Assembly: GCA_030263595.1 (NCBI GenBank)
Contig: SZPG01000029.1
Location: 1 to 42,853, forward strand
Direction: 5' to 3'
Length of the DNA: 42,853 bases
Origin: Chloroflexi bacterium CFX6
GTDB lineage: Bacteria; Chloroflexota; Anaerolineae; Anaerolineales; Villigracilaceae
The position numbers and the translations under genes were made by a program. The notes under the pieces are model-generated. The model did not search any database, was not told the origin of the DNA, and saw only the letters and a program-made list of their open reading frames with translations. Below are positions 1 to 7,908 of this stretch, one piece after another; the stretch's first letter is position 1, and each line of letters begins with the position of its first letter.

Positions 1-1002
1 GGCGGCATTCTCGATCAATTTGTCCTCTTCGTAGACTTCGATCGTCGCTAGAGCCGCGGCGCAGGCAAGCGCATGACCGTTATAGGTCAGCCCGGCATAG
101 AGATATTTGTCGTCGAAGAATTTGGCGATCTTATCCGAGACGATCACCGCGCCGAGGGGAACGTATCCGCTGGTGATGCCTTTGGCGGTGGTGATGATGT
201 CGGGAGTCACGTTCCAATTATCCACGGCGAACCATTTGCCTGTGCGACCCCATCCGCTCATCACTTCATCCGAGATCAGCAGGATGCCGTACTTGTCGCA
301 CAGTTCACGGACACGGGGCCAGTAATCGTCGGGCGGGACGATAATCCCGTTCGAGCCGACCACCCCCTCCATGATGATGGCGGCGATCTTGTCCGGCCCT
401 TCATATTTGATGACTTCTTCCAGATGCGAGATACACTCGCGTTTGCACGACTCCGGCTTCTGCCCGAACGGACAGCGATAACAGAACGGGTCCAGGAAGT
501 GGACTCCGCCCGGCATGACAGGTTCCACGGCAAGGCGGCGGTAATCGCCAGTCAGCGCGATCGAGCCATGCGTCGCGCCGTGATAGGAACGATAGCGCGC
601 GAGAATCTTGTGACGCCCCGTGTAGAAACGGGCGATCTTGATGGCGTTCTCGTTCGCTTCCGCGCCGCCGAGCGTGAAAAAGGTTTTCTTCAAGTCCCCG
701 GGCGTGACATCCGCCAGTTTTTTGCCGAGCAAGCCGCGCGCTTCGGTCGCATTGCCGGGATGCGTGAACGTCAACTTCGCCGCCTGCTCTTGAATCGCTT
801 CGACGACTTTGGGATGTTGATGTCCGATATTGGTGTTCATCAACTGGGACGAGAAATCGAGATAACGGTTGTCGTCCGCATCCCAGAAGTACACACCTTC
901 GGCGCGCGTCACGGGAATCGGATTCACCTGTCCCTGCACCGACCAGGAGAAGAAGGTGTATTCCTTGTTGAGGTCAATGATTTCTTTTGCAGTGAGAGGC
1001 AT
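1..1002 (-). CDS. Class III (PLP) aminotransferase, C-terminus cut by window edge
   Basis: The 334 codons present form the N-terminal and central part of a fold-type I, class III pyridoxal-phosphate aminotransferase; the gene runs off the left edge. The start is ATG at 1002, preceded by AGGAG with 5 nt spacing. The protein opens MPLTAKEIIDLNKEYTFFSW and carries the family landmarks: a glycine-containing cofactor loop (FTLGGAEANENAIKIAR), YHGATHGS, the ISDEVMSGWGRTGKW segment with the cofactor-binding Asp, and TTAKGITSGYVPLG with the Schiff-base Lys. This pattern resembles omega-amino-acid:pyruvate and taurine-type aminotransferases, but the substrate cannot be read from sequence. It lies downstream of another class III aminotransferase and an Lrp/AsnC regulator on the same strand, so joint amino-acid-responsive control is plausible. 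The octamer-repeat spacer between the two aminotransferases may interrupt co-transcription. Confidence 0.92.
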   Translation of the reverse strand, partial: MPLTAKEIIDLNKEYTFFSWSVQGQVNPIPVTRAEGVYFWDADDNRYLDFSSQLMNTNIGHQHPKVVEAIQEQAAKLTFTHPGNATEARGLLGKKLADVTPGDLKKTFFTLGGAEANENAIKIARFYTGRHKILARYRSYHGATHGSIALTGDYRRLAVEPVMPGGVHFLDPFCYRCPFGQKPESCKRECISHLEEVIKYEGPDKIAAIIMEGVVGSNGIIVPPDDYWPRVRELCDKYGILLISDEVMSGWGRTGKWFAVDNWNVTPDIITTAKGITSGYVPLGAVIVSDKIAKFFDDKYLYAGLTYNGHALACAAALATIEVYEEDKLIENAA

Positions 1003-1018
1003 TGGAACTCCTGTTTTG

Positions 1019-1082
1019 TAGTCTTATAGTCTTGTAGTCTTGTAGTCTTATAGTCACATAGTCTCATGGTCTTATAGTCTTT
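1019..1082. repeat. Period-8 tandem array, unit TAGTCTTA
   Basis: Eight consecutive 8-bp units follow TAGTCTTR (TAGTCTTA, TAGTCTTG twice, TAGTCTTA, TAGTCACA, TAGTCTCA, TGGTCTTA, TAGTCTTT). The reverse complement of the unit contains GACTA, so this array is the inverted counterpart of the one at 1150-1237. It begins right behind the ribosome-binding site of the aminotransferase gene that starts at 1002. Confidence 0.9.
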
Positions 1083-1149
1083 CGGATTACTCTCGGCAGA
1101 AAAGGGAGGAATGAGCGAGACGGCGGGATCATCCGATGACAAACTAACA

Positions 1150-1237
1150 GACCATCCGACTCTCCGACTATCAGACTCTCCGACTATCAGACTCTCCGAC
1201 TATCAGACTATCAGACTATTTGACTCTCCGACTACTT
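1150..1237. repeat. Period-8 tandem array, unit GACTNTCM
   Basis: Eleven 8-bp units all begin with GAC and alternate mainly between GACTCTCC and GACTATCA, with variants GACCATCC, GACTATTT and GACTACTT. The array runs over the TAG stop codon (1232-1234) of the aminotransferase gene to its right, so the last codons of that gene adjoin the repeat. A ~67-bp non-repetitive spacer separates it from the inverted array at 1019-1082. Confidence 0.9.
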
Positions 1238-2527
1238 GACCGACTTCACAATCTCCGCATACACATTCAACGTCTCATCAATATCCGCGTCGGAGTGCGA
1301 GTAACACAGGAACCACGGCTCGCGGGCGTCGTGATCGGGCATGACCCCGCGTTCGATGGCTTTGTCCGCGAGGCGAAGGTACAGGTCGTGATCGCTCTTC
1401 ACCCACTCGCGCTGATTGGTCACGGATTCGACGCCGAGCGCGAAAGAGAACATGGCGGGGTATCCGGTCATTGCAGCGGGGATGCCGTTCTCCTCGAAGA
1501 TTTCTTTCAAGCCGTCCATGAGTCGTCGTCCGCGCCCTTCGATGGTCTTGAGGATCGGCTGGGATTTGAGCAGTTTCAACGTGGCGTACGCCGCGGCGAC
1601 GCCGGGCTTGTTATTGGTGTACGTCCCGCCTTGCGCCACTCCATGCCCGATGATGGACATGATCTCGCGCTTGCCGCCGAACGCCGCTATCGGGTAGCCG
1701 TTGCCCAGGGCTTTGGCATACGCGACCAGGTCCGGTTCGAGGCGATAGTATTCCTGCGCGCTGCCGTTCGCAATGCGGAATCCCGTCTTCACTTCATCCA
1801 GGATAAAGACACAGCCATACTCTTCGGTCTTCTTGCGAATCAATTCAAGGAAGCCGTCCTGCGGATTGATCGCCGCGCAATTCCCCTGGCACGGTTCGGT
1901 GATGACCGCCGCGATCTGTTCGCCGTACGAACGCATGGCGCGGTCGAAGCCTTCCATGTCGTTGAACGGCAGCGTGATGATAAATTCGCGCATCGCCTTG
2001 GGAATGCCCGACGACGCGGGAACGGGGATGGGACTGCGGGAATTGCCGTACGCCTCCGGCGGCGAATAGGTTGACCACAAAGTGTGATCGTGGAAGCCGT
2101 GATAATTGCCTTCGAATTTGAGGATGATGTCGCGCCCGGTGTATGCGCGGGCAACGCGGATGGCGTGCATGGTCGCTTCGGTTCCCGAACAGGCAAAGCG
2201 CACCATCTCGATCGCGGGCGACATCTCGACGATCATTTCGGCGACCTCGACCTCGAGTTCGCCCGTCATCGCGAAGAGGATCCCTTTTTGGATCTCTTCG
2301 ATCACCTTCCGATCCACTTCGTCGAATGAATGTCCAAGTATGATCGGACCGAACGCCATTCGATAGTCAATGTATTTCCTCCCGTCCACGTCCCACAAAT
2401 GAGAGCCTTTAGCCTTTTCGACGTACGGGGTTATCCCATCGCCCCAGTATCGAAAATTGGAATTGACCCCCAGCGGAATCGTTTCCTGAGCCCGTTTTTG
2501 CAATGCGCGCGTTTTTGAACCAAACAT
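1232..2527 (-). CDS. Class III aminotransferase, glutamate-1-semialdehyde-aminomutase-like
   Basis: This complete 431-residue PLP enzyme has the length and layout of the HemL-like branch of class III aminotransferases. Visible landmarks are the N-terminal VNSNFRYWGDGITPYVEKA stretch, FACSGTEATMHAIRVAR (cofactor phosphate loop), NYHGFHDHTLWS, ILDEVKTGFR (cofactor Asp) and YAKALGNGYPIAAFGG (Schiff-base Lys), then GGTYTNNKPGVAA. The start is ATG 2527 with GAGGTG six nt upstream. The gene begins 19 bp after the Lrp/AsnC regulator, which fits a regulator-enzyme operon for an amino acid or amine. True HemL sits in heme operons; the absence of heme genes here and the adjacent second aminotransferase favour a catabolic or interconversion role. 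The substrate is unknown. The stop codon falls inside an octamer repeat array. Confidence 0.9.
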   Translation of the reverse strand: MFGSKTRALQKRAQETIPLGVNSNFRYWGDGITPYVEKAKGSHLWDVDGRKYIDYRMAFGPIILGHSFDEVDRKVIEEIQKGILFAMTGELEVEVAEMIVEMSPAIEMVRFACSGTEATMHAIRVARAYTGRDIILKFEGNYHGFHDHTLWSTYSPPEAYGNSRSPIPVPASSGIPKAMREFIITLPFNDMEGFDRAMRSYGEQIAAVITEPCQGNCAAINPQDGFLELIRKKTEEYGCVFILDEVKTGFRIANGSAQEYYRLEPDLVAYAKALGNGYPIAAFGGKREIMSIIGHGVAQGGTYTNNKPGVAAAYATLKLLKSQPILKTIEGRGRRLMDGLKEIFEENGIPAAMTGYPAMFSFALGVESVTNQREWVKSDHDLYLRLADKAIERGVMPDHDAREPWFLCYSHSDADIDETLNVYAEIVKSVK

Positions 2528-2546
2528 GATTTCACCTCAAAAAGGA

Positions 2547-3053
2547 TTATTCGGTTTCCGTCGTTCCCTTCTTCTCCGGCAATTCCTGCGCGATCCTCTC
2601 CGGGACGCGCCATTGGTACACGTCCTTGACGATCAACGGCACAATGGACGTGGTGGTCTTGCGAACGCCGGGGACCTTGCGGACAACCTCCGTGATGAAC
2701 TGATAGATCTCCGCCGTATCCTTCGCCACGATCTGAATACTTACGTCTGATTCCCCGATCCCGCACGCCACGTAACTAACGTTGTCGAAGTTCGCCATCT
2801 TCTTCGCAACCTCAAGGATGCGATCCGATTCGACCTCCATCCAGACATCCGCGATCGTGGTCAGCCCGAACGCCTGGGGTTTGGCTACCGCGCTGATCTG
2901 GATGATCCCCGCGTCCACCATGCGCTCGATGCGGTAACGGACCGCGCGTTCGGATATATTCCCGATGCGACGCGCGATCTCCGACGCAGGCATACGCCCA
3001 TCTTCGAGAAGGATATTGACAATTTTGATGTCGGTTTTGTCAAAATTAGACAT
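2547..3053 (-). CDS. Lrp/AsnC family transcriptional regulator
   Basis: The 168-residue protein has an N-terminal winged helix-turn-helix (about residues 1-60: LLEDGRMPASEIARRIG, then SERAVRYRIERMVDAGII) and a C-terminal RAM/AsnC ligand-binding, oligomerising domain (about 70-150, with VACGIGESDVSIQIVAKD). Members bind DNA as dimers or octamers and respond to amino acids. I chose ATG at 3053; a TTG at 3095 would add 14 residues not typical of the family. No strong ribosome-binding site precedes either. The next gene on the strand, a class III aminotransferase, starts 19 bp further on, so it is the obvious target. Which amino acid is sensed cannot be seen. Confidence 0.9.
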   Translation of the reverse strand: MSNFDKTDIKIVNILLEDGRMPASEIARRIGNISERAVRYRIERMVDAGIIQISAVAKPQAFGLTTIADVWMEVESDRILEVAKKMANFDNVSYVACGIGESDVSIQIVAKDTAEIYQFITEVVRKVPGVRKTTTSIVPLIVKDVYQWRVPERIAQELPEKKGTTETE

Positions 3054-3185
3054 ATCAACTGCCCATTTGTTTCCGAAAGGAACAACGCCTGCCAATGGTA
3101 CGCTGTTTCCCGCATCGCGTCAAGGGATTTGGATTTTTCGACACGGCACACGCGGACGAACACGATGCGACCCGGAACTTATAAC

Positions 3186-3287
3186 TGATGTTACGCACCG
3201 TCCCGAAGGTTTGGGCGGTAACCAAGCCTGATTCACGAGAACTTCGGGACGTTTTGCGCAAGGTGAGTTATTAATTGATGTTACGCA
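3186..3287. repeat. CGTCCCGAAG inverted repeat flanked by a 12-bp direct repeat
   Basis: CGTCCCGAAG at 3199-3208 is matched by CTTCGGGACG at 3242-3251. The hairpin is flanked by two copies of TGATGTTACGCA (3186-3197 and 3276-3287), each also preceded by a TTAT-rich stretch. The same arm sequence recurs as a longer perfect inverted repeat at 12345-12407, so this is one member of a dispersed family. Confidence 0.75.
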
Positions 3288-3327
3288 GGAAAGATTATCG
3301 GTTCTTCGGGATTAAGCGGGGTCGGAA

Positions 3328-3416
3328 TACACGGATTCCACGGATTGACGGATTTTCACGGAAAGATCAAAGAAATATCCGTGCTTTTCCGTGAAATCCG
3401 CGTCATCCGTGTCCAG
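3328..3416. repeat. Imperfect inverted repeat of CACGGATT words
   Basis: The left half contains CACGGATTCCACGGATT and GGATTTTCACGGA. The right half contains TCCGTGCTTTTCCGTGAAAT and TCATCCGTG, their approximate reverse complements. The result is a ~90-bp imperfect palindrome built from short ATCCGTG/CACGGAT words, a common style of intergenic repeat. No coding potential was seen. Confidence 0.6.
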
Positions 3417-3456
3417 CAGGGCTTTTTCATGTCGCTCCTGCCCAGGAAACGCCTGA

Positions 3457-3510
3457 AACGCGAGACGCTACGCAGTCTCGCGTTACGGGTATCATTGCGT
3501 AACGCGAGTC
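3457..3510. repeat. AACGCGAGAC hairpin with third half-copy
   Basis: AACGCGAGAC (3457-3466) pairs perfectly with GTCTCGCGTT (3475-3484) across an 8-nt loop. A near copy of the arm, AACGCGAGTC, follows at about 3501-3510. There is no T-run, so it is not an obvious terminator. Confidence 0.6.
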
Positions 3511-3558
3511 ATTAAGTCTGCAAGTCGCGTTCAACGAATGATCGAAATGGATTTCACA

Positions 3559-3587
3559 TTGACTTATGTTTGCCTAACATGTATAAT
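3559..3587 (+). promoter_or_regulatory. Sigma-70-type promoter of the S1-domain gene
   Basis: TTGACT (3559-3564) and TATAAT (3582-3587) are separated by exactly 17 bp. Transcription would start near 3594, about 30 nt before the ATG at 3624. This rules out upstream in-frame starts for the gene, because those lie within the promoter. Confidence 0.85.
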
Positions 3588-3623
3588 CGCCATTCGGCAT
3601 TATCTCAAACGCAGGAGTTAATT

Positions 3624-4391
3624 ATGGAAAAAGTCAACACCGCGCCGGAAGCGGCGCTGGAACCAAAAACGAAATTGAGCGGCAGGATCATCAAGACCAC
3701 TCTTGCCGGGGCGATCGTGGACGTGGGTCAACCGTTGCCCGGCGTGATTCACATTTCGCAACTCAGCAAGGACCCCGTCAACAAGGTCGAGGACGTTGTG
3801 AAGGAAGGTCAGACCGTGGACGTATGGGTGCGACGCGTAAGAAAGGATCGCATCGAACTGACTATGATCGAACCCCTTGCCCTCGAATGGAAGGAGATCG
3901 AGCCGGACATGGTCGTAAAGGGAAAGGTCGTTCGTCTCGAACCTTATGGGGCATTCGTGGAGATCGGCGCGGAACGTCCCGGCATGATCCACGTCAGCGA
4001 ACTTGCCCACGGATTCGTCAAGACCCCCGGCGAGGTCGTCAAGGAGGGCGACGAGATCGAAGCCAAGGTGCTGGAGGTCAACCGCAAGAAGAAGCAGATC
4101 AAGTTAAGCGTCAAGGCTTTGGAACCGGAGGTCGCGGAATTCAAACCGGCGAAAAAGGAACATAAAAAGGGAGGCAGGTCGGGGTCGAAGAAGGAAGCGG
4201 CGGAAGCCGTCGAGCCGGTAGAGCACAAGGAACCCGAATTGACCGCCATGCAGATCGCCTGGCAGGAGGCGTTGAACCGCTCCGGCGACAACAAGGAATT
4301 CAAGATCAGAAAGACCAAGACCGCGGTTTCGCAAGAGCAGGAAGAACTGTTGAACCGCACGCTGGAAAAACGCCTCCCCACCGGCGGATAA
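3624..4391 (+). CDS. Two-S1-domain RNA-binding protein
   Basis: The 255-residue protein has two S1 (OB-fold) RNA-binding domains, about residues 17-81 and 94-165. The second has the typical GKVVRLEPYGAFVEIG...PGMIHVSEL...V..GD core. A Lys/Glu-rich low-complexity linker (about 170-215) and a basic C-terminal tail follow. Bacterial proteins with a few S1 repeats are often ribosome-associated or related to short forms of ribosomal protein S1. With two domains it is shorter than RpsA, so I do not give it that name. The start is ATG 3624 with AGGAG six nt upstream, behind a clear promoter. It is monocistronic, ending in a hairpin terminator shared with the convergent rhomboid gene. Confidence 0.9.
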   Translation: MEKVNTAPEAALEPKTKLSGRIIKTTLAGAIVDVGQPLPGVIHISQLSKDPVNKVEDVVKEGQTVDVWVRRVRKDRIELTMIEPLALEWKEIEPDMVVKGKVVRLEPYGAFVEIGAERPGMIHVSELAHGFVKTPGEVVKEGDEIEAKVLEVNRKKKQIKLSVKALEPEVAEFKPAKKEHKKGGRSGSKKEAAEAVEPVEHKEPELTAMQIAWQEALNRSGDNKEFKIRKTKTAVSQEQEELLNRTLEKRLPTGG

Positions 4392-4406
4392 ATATCCCGC
4401 GCGAGC

Positions 4407-4434
4407 AAAAGAGCGGATTTACATCCGCTCTTTT
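4407..4434. terminator. Bidirectional terminator between S1 gene and rhomboid gene
   Basis: AAAAGAGCGGAT and ATCCGCTCTTTT form a perfect 12-bp stem with loop TTAC. Its A/T flanks give a U-tail in both directions. It sits 16 bp after the S1 stop and just before the convergent rhomboid stop. Confidence 0.85.
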
Positions 4435-4437
4435 GAT

Positions 4438-5121
4438 TCAAACAGGGACCTCGCTCAAATATCTCGCGTACGCCTCGGGTCTCAGGAACAGGAGAATAAA
4501 CACCGCCGAAAAGAATCCGCCCAGGTGCGCCCAATAGTTGATCCTGTAATCCGCGTACCCCAGCAGGACCTCAACGGCGGGGATGATTTGAATGCCGAAA
4601 AAATAAAGCACGATCCAAATGGCGCGGATGCGGGGCCAGATCGGAAGAATGTTCACGAACACCAGCGTCCGAATCCTGCCGCCCGGATACAACAACAGGT
4701 ACGCTCCCATCAAACCGAAGATCGCGCCGCTCGCCCCGATCCCCGGTATCGGCGAATCGGACAGGACAACGACGAACAGGATGTTCGCCCACGTCCCGGC
4801 GAACAGGTAAAAGGCGAGATAGCGCAGGGGACCGCACGCGTCCTCCACGCGCCTGCCAAAGACCCATAACGGCAGCATGTTCCCGATCAAATGCAACAGG
4901 TCGCCGTGAAGGAACATGGCGGTGACATTCGAGATCACCCCGCCGCCCACCGTTTCCCTGATCAGGATGGGAGTCGCGCCGAATTTCATATAGTAACTCC
5001 AGTAACTGTCAACGATGTAAGGCTCGACGTAATAGATAAAGCAGTTCGTCACGATCAACAGGACGGTGACGATCGGGAAGAAGGAATAACGGTTCTTTTC
5101 CGTGTCGTTTAGAGGGAGCAT
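4438..5121 (-). CDS. Rhomboid family intramembrane serine protease
   Basis: The 227-residue polytopic membrane protein has the rhomboid signature: the HLIGN motif (Asn81), the catalytic serine in GASGAIFG (Ser131) and the catalytic histidine in AHLGG (His199). Hydrophobic segments fit about six transmembrane helices (roughly 14-32, 63-85, 100-120, 128-145, 165-185, 195-213). Rhomboids cleave substrate transmembrane helices within the bilayer. No substrate is evident. It is the last gene of a minus-strand run starting at ftsY, 9 bp after the TPR membrane protein, and ends at the bidirectional terminator at 4407-4434. Confidence 0.93.
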   Translation of the reverse strand: MLPLNDTEKNRYSFFPIVTVLLIVTNCFIYYVEPYIVDSYWSYYMKFGATPILIRETVGGGVISNVTAMFLHGDLLHLIGNMLPLWVFGRRVEDACGPLRYLAFYLFAGTWANILFVVVLSDSPIPGIGASGAIFGLMGAYLLLYPGGRIRTLVFVNILPIWPRIRAIWIVLYFFGIQIIPAVEVLLGYADYRINYWAHLGGFFSAVFILLFLRPEAYARYLSEVPV

Positions 5122-5130
5122 GGCGTCGCG

Positions 5131-5937
5131 TCAAAACAATCGGGGAGGGGTTTGAAAATCGGACAACCGCCTGAACGAATCGATCAACAACAGGAGGATC
5201 GGGATCAGGATCATCAACCAGCCGACCAGCCCAACCATAAAGCGGGCGGAGAGCGTCCCATCCCCGCTCTCCGTGAATAAATACTTCCAGATCGCGTGCC
5301 GCGAACGCACCTCCGCCACCGCGACCAGATAACCGCCCAGCGCCACCCACGGAAACGCGAACCACACATAACTCGTCAGATGCCCCAGCGGATCCAATCC
5401 CACCTGGATCAACGCGAGGCTCAGGTACAGGAGGATCCACGGGAACGTCAGGCGGAGGATGGAAGCGCGCGGCGATACGTAACGGATCCCATCCGCTTGA
5501 ATCTGTTCGATGCGTACGATCTGCCTGAATATCTCGTTGAAGGTCCGGGTGTCCTTTGCCTTTGCCGCCTCCACCTTGTAGATCATCAGGGCTTCGTCGA
5601 GGTTTCCTTCCTGCTCCAGAAATCTGGCTTGTTCCAGCGGGTCGTTTCGGGGAGTTCGAACTTGAACCATTCTCCCGCTGACGTTGGTCGAACGATTTCC
5701 TTGCCTGAGCCTTTCCAGATAACTGCGCGCCTTTTCATTGGACGGATTGATCGTCAGCACGTTTTCGCAGGCGACGATCTTGTCCTCGAGCGAATCCACA
5801 AGTCCCGCCAGCCACATCCAGGCGAGTTCGCTGCGCGGGTCTTCGTCCACGACGCGCAAAAGGATATCGCGCGCCTCCTCCCGTTTCCCGGCGCGCGCCA
5901 AACCGATCGCGTAACGAAGTTGATCGGATGAGGTCAT
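5131..5937 (-). CDS. TPR-repeat membrane protein
   Basis: The 268-residue protein has an N-terminal tetratricopeptide-like region (about residues 5-80: LRYAIGLARAGKREEARDIL, WMWLAGLVDSLEDKIVACE, NPSNEKARSYLERLRQG). A charged helical middle follows (EQARFLEQEGNLDEALMIYK, a further TPR-like helix pair), then three hydrophobic C-terminal segments (about 165-185, 193-215, 230-252). The TPR part probably faces the cytoplasm as a docking surface; no enzyme motif was seen. It lies 7 bp after the AMP-ligase gene and 9 bp before the rhomboid gene, consistent with a single transcript. The function is unknown. Confidence 0.85.
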   Translation of the reverse strand: MTSSDQLRYAIGLARAGKREEARDILLRVVDEDPRSELAWMWLAGLVDSLEDKIVACENVLTINPSNEKARSYLERLRQGNRSTNVSGRMVQVRTPRNDPLEQARFLEQEGNLDEALMIYKVEAAKAKDTRTFNEIFRQIVRIEQIQADGIRYVSPRASILRLTFPWILLYLSLALIQVGLDPLGHLTSYVWFAFPWVALGGYLVAVAEVRSRHAIWKYLFTESGDGTLSARFMVGLVGWLMILIPILLLLIDSFRRLSDFQTPPRLF

Positions 5938-5944
5938 CCCATGT

Positions 5945-7657
5945 TTATCCCGCCTCCTGCGACGACTGCAATTCCCGGATGAATTTTTCCTTGTTAGCCG
6001 CCCGCGATGTCTTGCCGCTCGATGTCTTGATGATCCACTTCGGACCGACCACCCTGACGTGACGCAGGGCGATGGCGGAATTCTTCGTCACGTGCAGGCG
6101 GATCGCGTCGGCAATTTTCTCTTGCTCTGCCGGGTCCTCCGCATCCACTTCCGCGATGATGACGACCTCCTCCGTTCCCTGCGCTTCGTCGAACATTCCA
6201 AAGGCGACCGCCCGTCCCGCGTGAACGCCCGGCGCTTCACACGCCAGCGCCTCCAAATCCTGCGGGTACACGTTCCTGCCGCCCACGATGATCATGTCCT
6301 TCTTTCTGCCCGAAACAAAAATCTCGCCGTCCGCCATATACCCATAATCGCCCGTCAAATACCAGCCGTCCAAAAACGCCTTCCGCGTAACATCCTCGCG
6401 ATGGTAATAGCCGGTCAACATGCAATCGCTTTTCAGGGCGATCTCGCCGACGACGCGCTCGGGAACCTCCCCGCCTTGTTCGTCGAGGATGCGGATCGCT
6501 ACGTTTTCGAGCGGACGCCCGGACGACATCATCCTCATCGCCGGACGCCCATCGAGCGGACTCGCCGCCACGCGCTGGACCATGAACGACTCACGGTCAA
6601 TCTCATCCACAACCGGCGCGGTCCCCAAGCGGCTTTGGGTCACGCCGAAAACGTTTTCCGCCATCGCATACGACGTTTGCAGCGCCTCCCATTTCAGCCC
6701 GTAAGGTTCGAACCGTTCATAAAAAGCCCGATGACTCTCGAAACGGACAGGCTCCGAACAATTGACGACCGCCCGCAGCGAAGACAGATCCACGCCCTCG
6801 AGATGACGGTCGCGGATCTTCTGCGCGCAAAAATTGAACGCAAAGTTCGGCAGCCACGTCAGCGTGCCGCGATATTTCGTCACGGAGCGCATCAACTTGT
6901 ACGGCGCGCGCACCCAATCGAACGGCGACATCAACACCAGCGGAATCCCGGACAGGATGGGCATGACGAACCCGGCGATCAACCCCATGTCGTGATACAG
7001 CGGGAGCCAGGAGACGATCACGTCCTCATCGTCGAGCGAAAGGGCGCGGCTGTAGGCGTCCAACTGATTGAAAACGGAACGATGCGAAAGCGCAACGCCT
7101 TTTTGCAAGCCTGTCGTCCCCGAAGAATGTTGCAGGAGAACGATGTCCTCGGGTTTCCTCCGAAAACCGGCGAGCGAATCGAAATCCAATTCCTTTTGCG
7201 GTTCGACCTGGTTGGCGACGATCACCGAGCGAACTGAATCCCCCTCCCGTATCGCCGAATGGACTTCAGCCTCGAATTCAGGATACGTCACGATGGCGGA
7301 AGGCTTTGTTACAGACATCAACGATGCCAGATCCGCGCGGTACCGTTCGGGGGAAAGTTTCTCGGTGAGGAACGGCATGATGGAGGGAATCGCCCCGTGC
7401 AGGATCGCGCCCCAGAACGCGTAGAGCAGGTCTTCGCCGTGTTGCAGGATCAGCACGACGACCTCGCCGGGTTGAATTCCTTCCCGGGCGTAGGTTTGCG
7501 CGAAGGATTGGGAACCGCGCAAAAGCCCATCGAGCGTGACGGACAAATCGTCGGCGTGGGGAAATTGCAGGGTGACAGCGACCCGCTCCGGGGCTTGCGC
7601 TGAGCCGTGTCGAAGTGTCCGCGCGTAAAGCGTTTTTAATCGTTCGGGAAAGATCAT
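5945..7657 (-). CDS. Fatty-acyl-AMP ligase-like adenylate-forming enzyme
   Basis: The 570-residue ANL-superfamily enzyme activates a carboxylic acid as acyl-AMP. It has the P-loop HSSGTTGLQKG (177-187), the FAAL/acyl-CoA-synthetase-like WLPLYHDMGLI, an SYAMAENVFGVT motif, and a C-terminal WYLTGDYGYM and GRKKDMIIVGGRN hinge region with a terminal KTSSGKTSR lysine motif. The resemblance to fatty-acyl-AMP ligases, plus an acyl carrier protein overlapping by 4 bp (ATGA), suggests the acyl group is handed to that carrier rather than to CoA. Distinguishing FAAL from FACL needs an alignment of the insertion motif. Residues 14-21 (TLRHGSAQ) come from a short dispersed repeat read in frame. It is the fourth gene of the ftsY run. 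Confidence 0.85.
   Translation of the reverse strand: MIFPERLKTLYARTLRHGSAQAPERVAVTLQFPHADDLSVTLDGLLRGSQSFAQTYAREGIQPGEVVVLILQHGEDLLYAFWGAILHGAIPSIMPFLTEKLSPERYRADLASLMSVTKPSAIVTYPEFEAEVHSAIREGDSVRSVIVANQVEPQKELDFDSLAGFRRKPEDIVLLQHSSGTTGLQKGVALSHRSVFNQLDAYSRALSLDDEDVIVSWLPLYHDMGLIAGFVMPILSGIPLVLMSPFDWVRAPYKLMRSVTKYRGTLTWLPNFAFNFCAQKIRDRHLEGVDLSSLRAVVNCSEPVRFESHRAFYERFEPYGLKWEALQTSYAMAENVFGVTQSRLGTAPVVDEIDRESFMVQRVAASPLDGRPAMRMMSSGRPLENVAIRILDEQGGEVPERVVGEIALKSDCMLTGYYHREDVTRKAFLDGWYLTGDYGYMADGEIFVSGRKKDMIIVGGRNVYPQDLEALACEAPGVHAGRAVAFGMFDEAQGTEEVVIIAEVDAEDPAEQEKIADAIRLHVTKNSAIALRHVRVVGPKWIIKTSSGKTSRAANKEKFIRELQSSQEAG
7594..7620. repeat. Short dispersed repeat inside the AMP-ligase ORF
   Basis: On the minus strand the stretch includes CACTTCGACACGGCTCAGCG, close to the widely seen repeat core CTTCGACAGGCTCAG. 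It is translated in frame as TLRHGSAQ near the N-terminus of the AMP ligase. A diverged relative lies at 32704-32726 inside another ORF. Recognition of the family rests on recall, not on a search. Confidence 0.5.
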
Positions 7658-7899
7658 GGTTGGCGGGATTCGATCAATGAGGCGAGTTGGGTCAAATTGT
7701 CGAAGGTATCCGCATTGAGTTCGGTATCTTCGATGCGGACTCCGAAGTTATCTTCGACGAACAACGCGACGTCCATCAGGCTGAACGAATCGATCAAGCC
7801 GCTGGAGATGAGAGGTTCCTCGGGGGAGATCACGCGCCCCGGCTGTTTCAAGATATCGTTTGCGAGAAAAGCGGAAAGTTTTGCAACAAGATCGGACAC
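7654..7899 (-). CDS. Acyl carrier protein
   Basis: The 81-residue phosphopantetheine carrier has the motif SSGLIDSFSLMDV, with Ser38 in the D-S pair as the expected prosthetic-group site, followed by FVEDNFGVRIEDTELNADTF as in ACP helices 2 and 3. It starts with GTG at 7899 behind AAGGAGG, placed right after the prfB stop codon. It overlaps the AMP ligase by 4 bp (ATGA), indicating translational coupling. The pairing suggests a dedicated carrier for an activated fatty or other acyl chain rather than the housekeeping ACP, which usually sits in a fab cluster. The downstream acceptor is not in view. Confidence 0.93.
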   Translation of the reverse strand: MSDLVAKLSAFLANDILKQPGRVISPEEPLISSGLIDSFSLMDVALFVEDNFGVRIEDTELNADTFDNLTQLASLIESRQP

Positions 7900-7908
7900 G
7901 ACGCCTCC

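Larger units (their letters stand above)
3054..3558. other. Repeat-rich intergenic region without a credible gene
   Basis: No ORF here has family character or a convincing start. The stretch holds, in order: a direct-repeat-flanked hairpin (3186-3287), an imperfect inverted repeat of ACGGATT/ATCCGTG words (about 3328-3416) and a perfect hairpin with a third half-copy (3457-3510). The promoter of the S1 gene begins at 3559. The upstream half presumably also carries the promoter of the Lrp gene on the minus strand, but no clear box was found. Confidence 0.75.

Noticed and set aside
1019..1237. Possible CRISPR array
   Set aside because: Units are 8 bp, contiguous and degenerate; there are no unique spacers and no cas genes.
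6059..7237. 392-codon plus-strand frame opposite the AMP ligase
   Set aside because: Arg/His-rich composition with no domain, antisense to a fully conserved enzyme.
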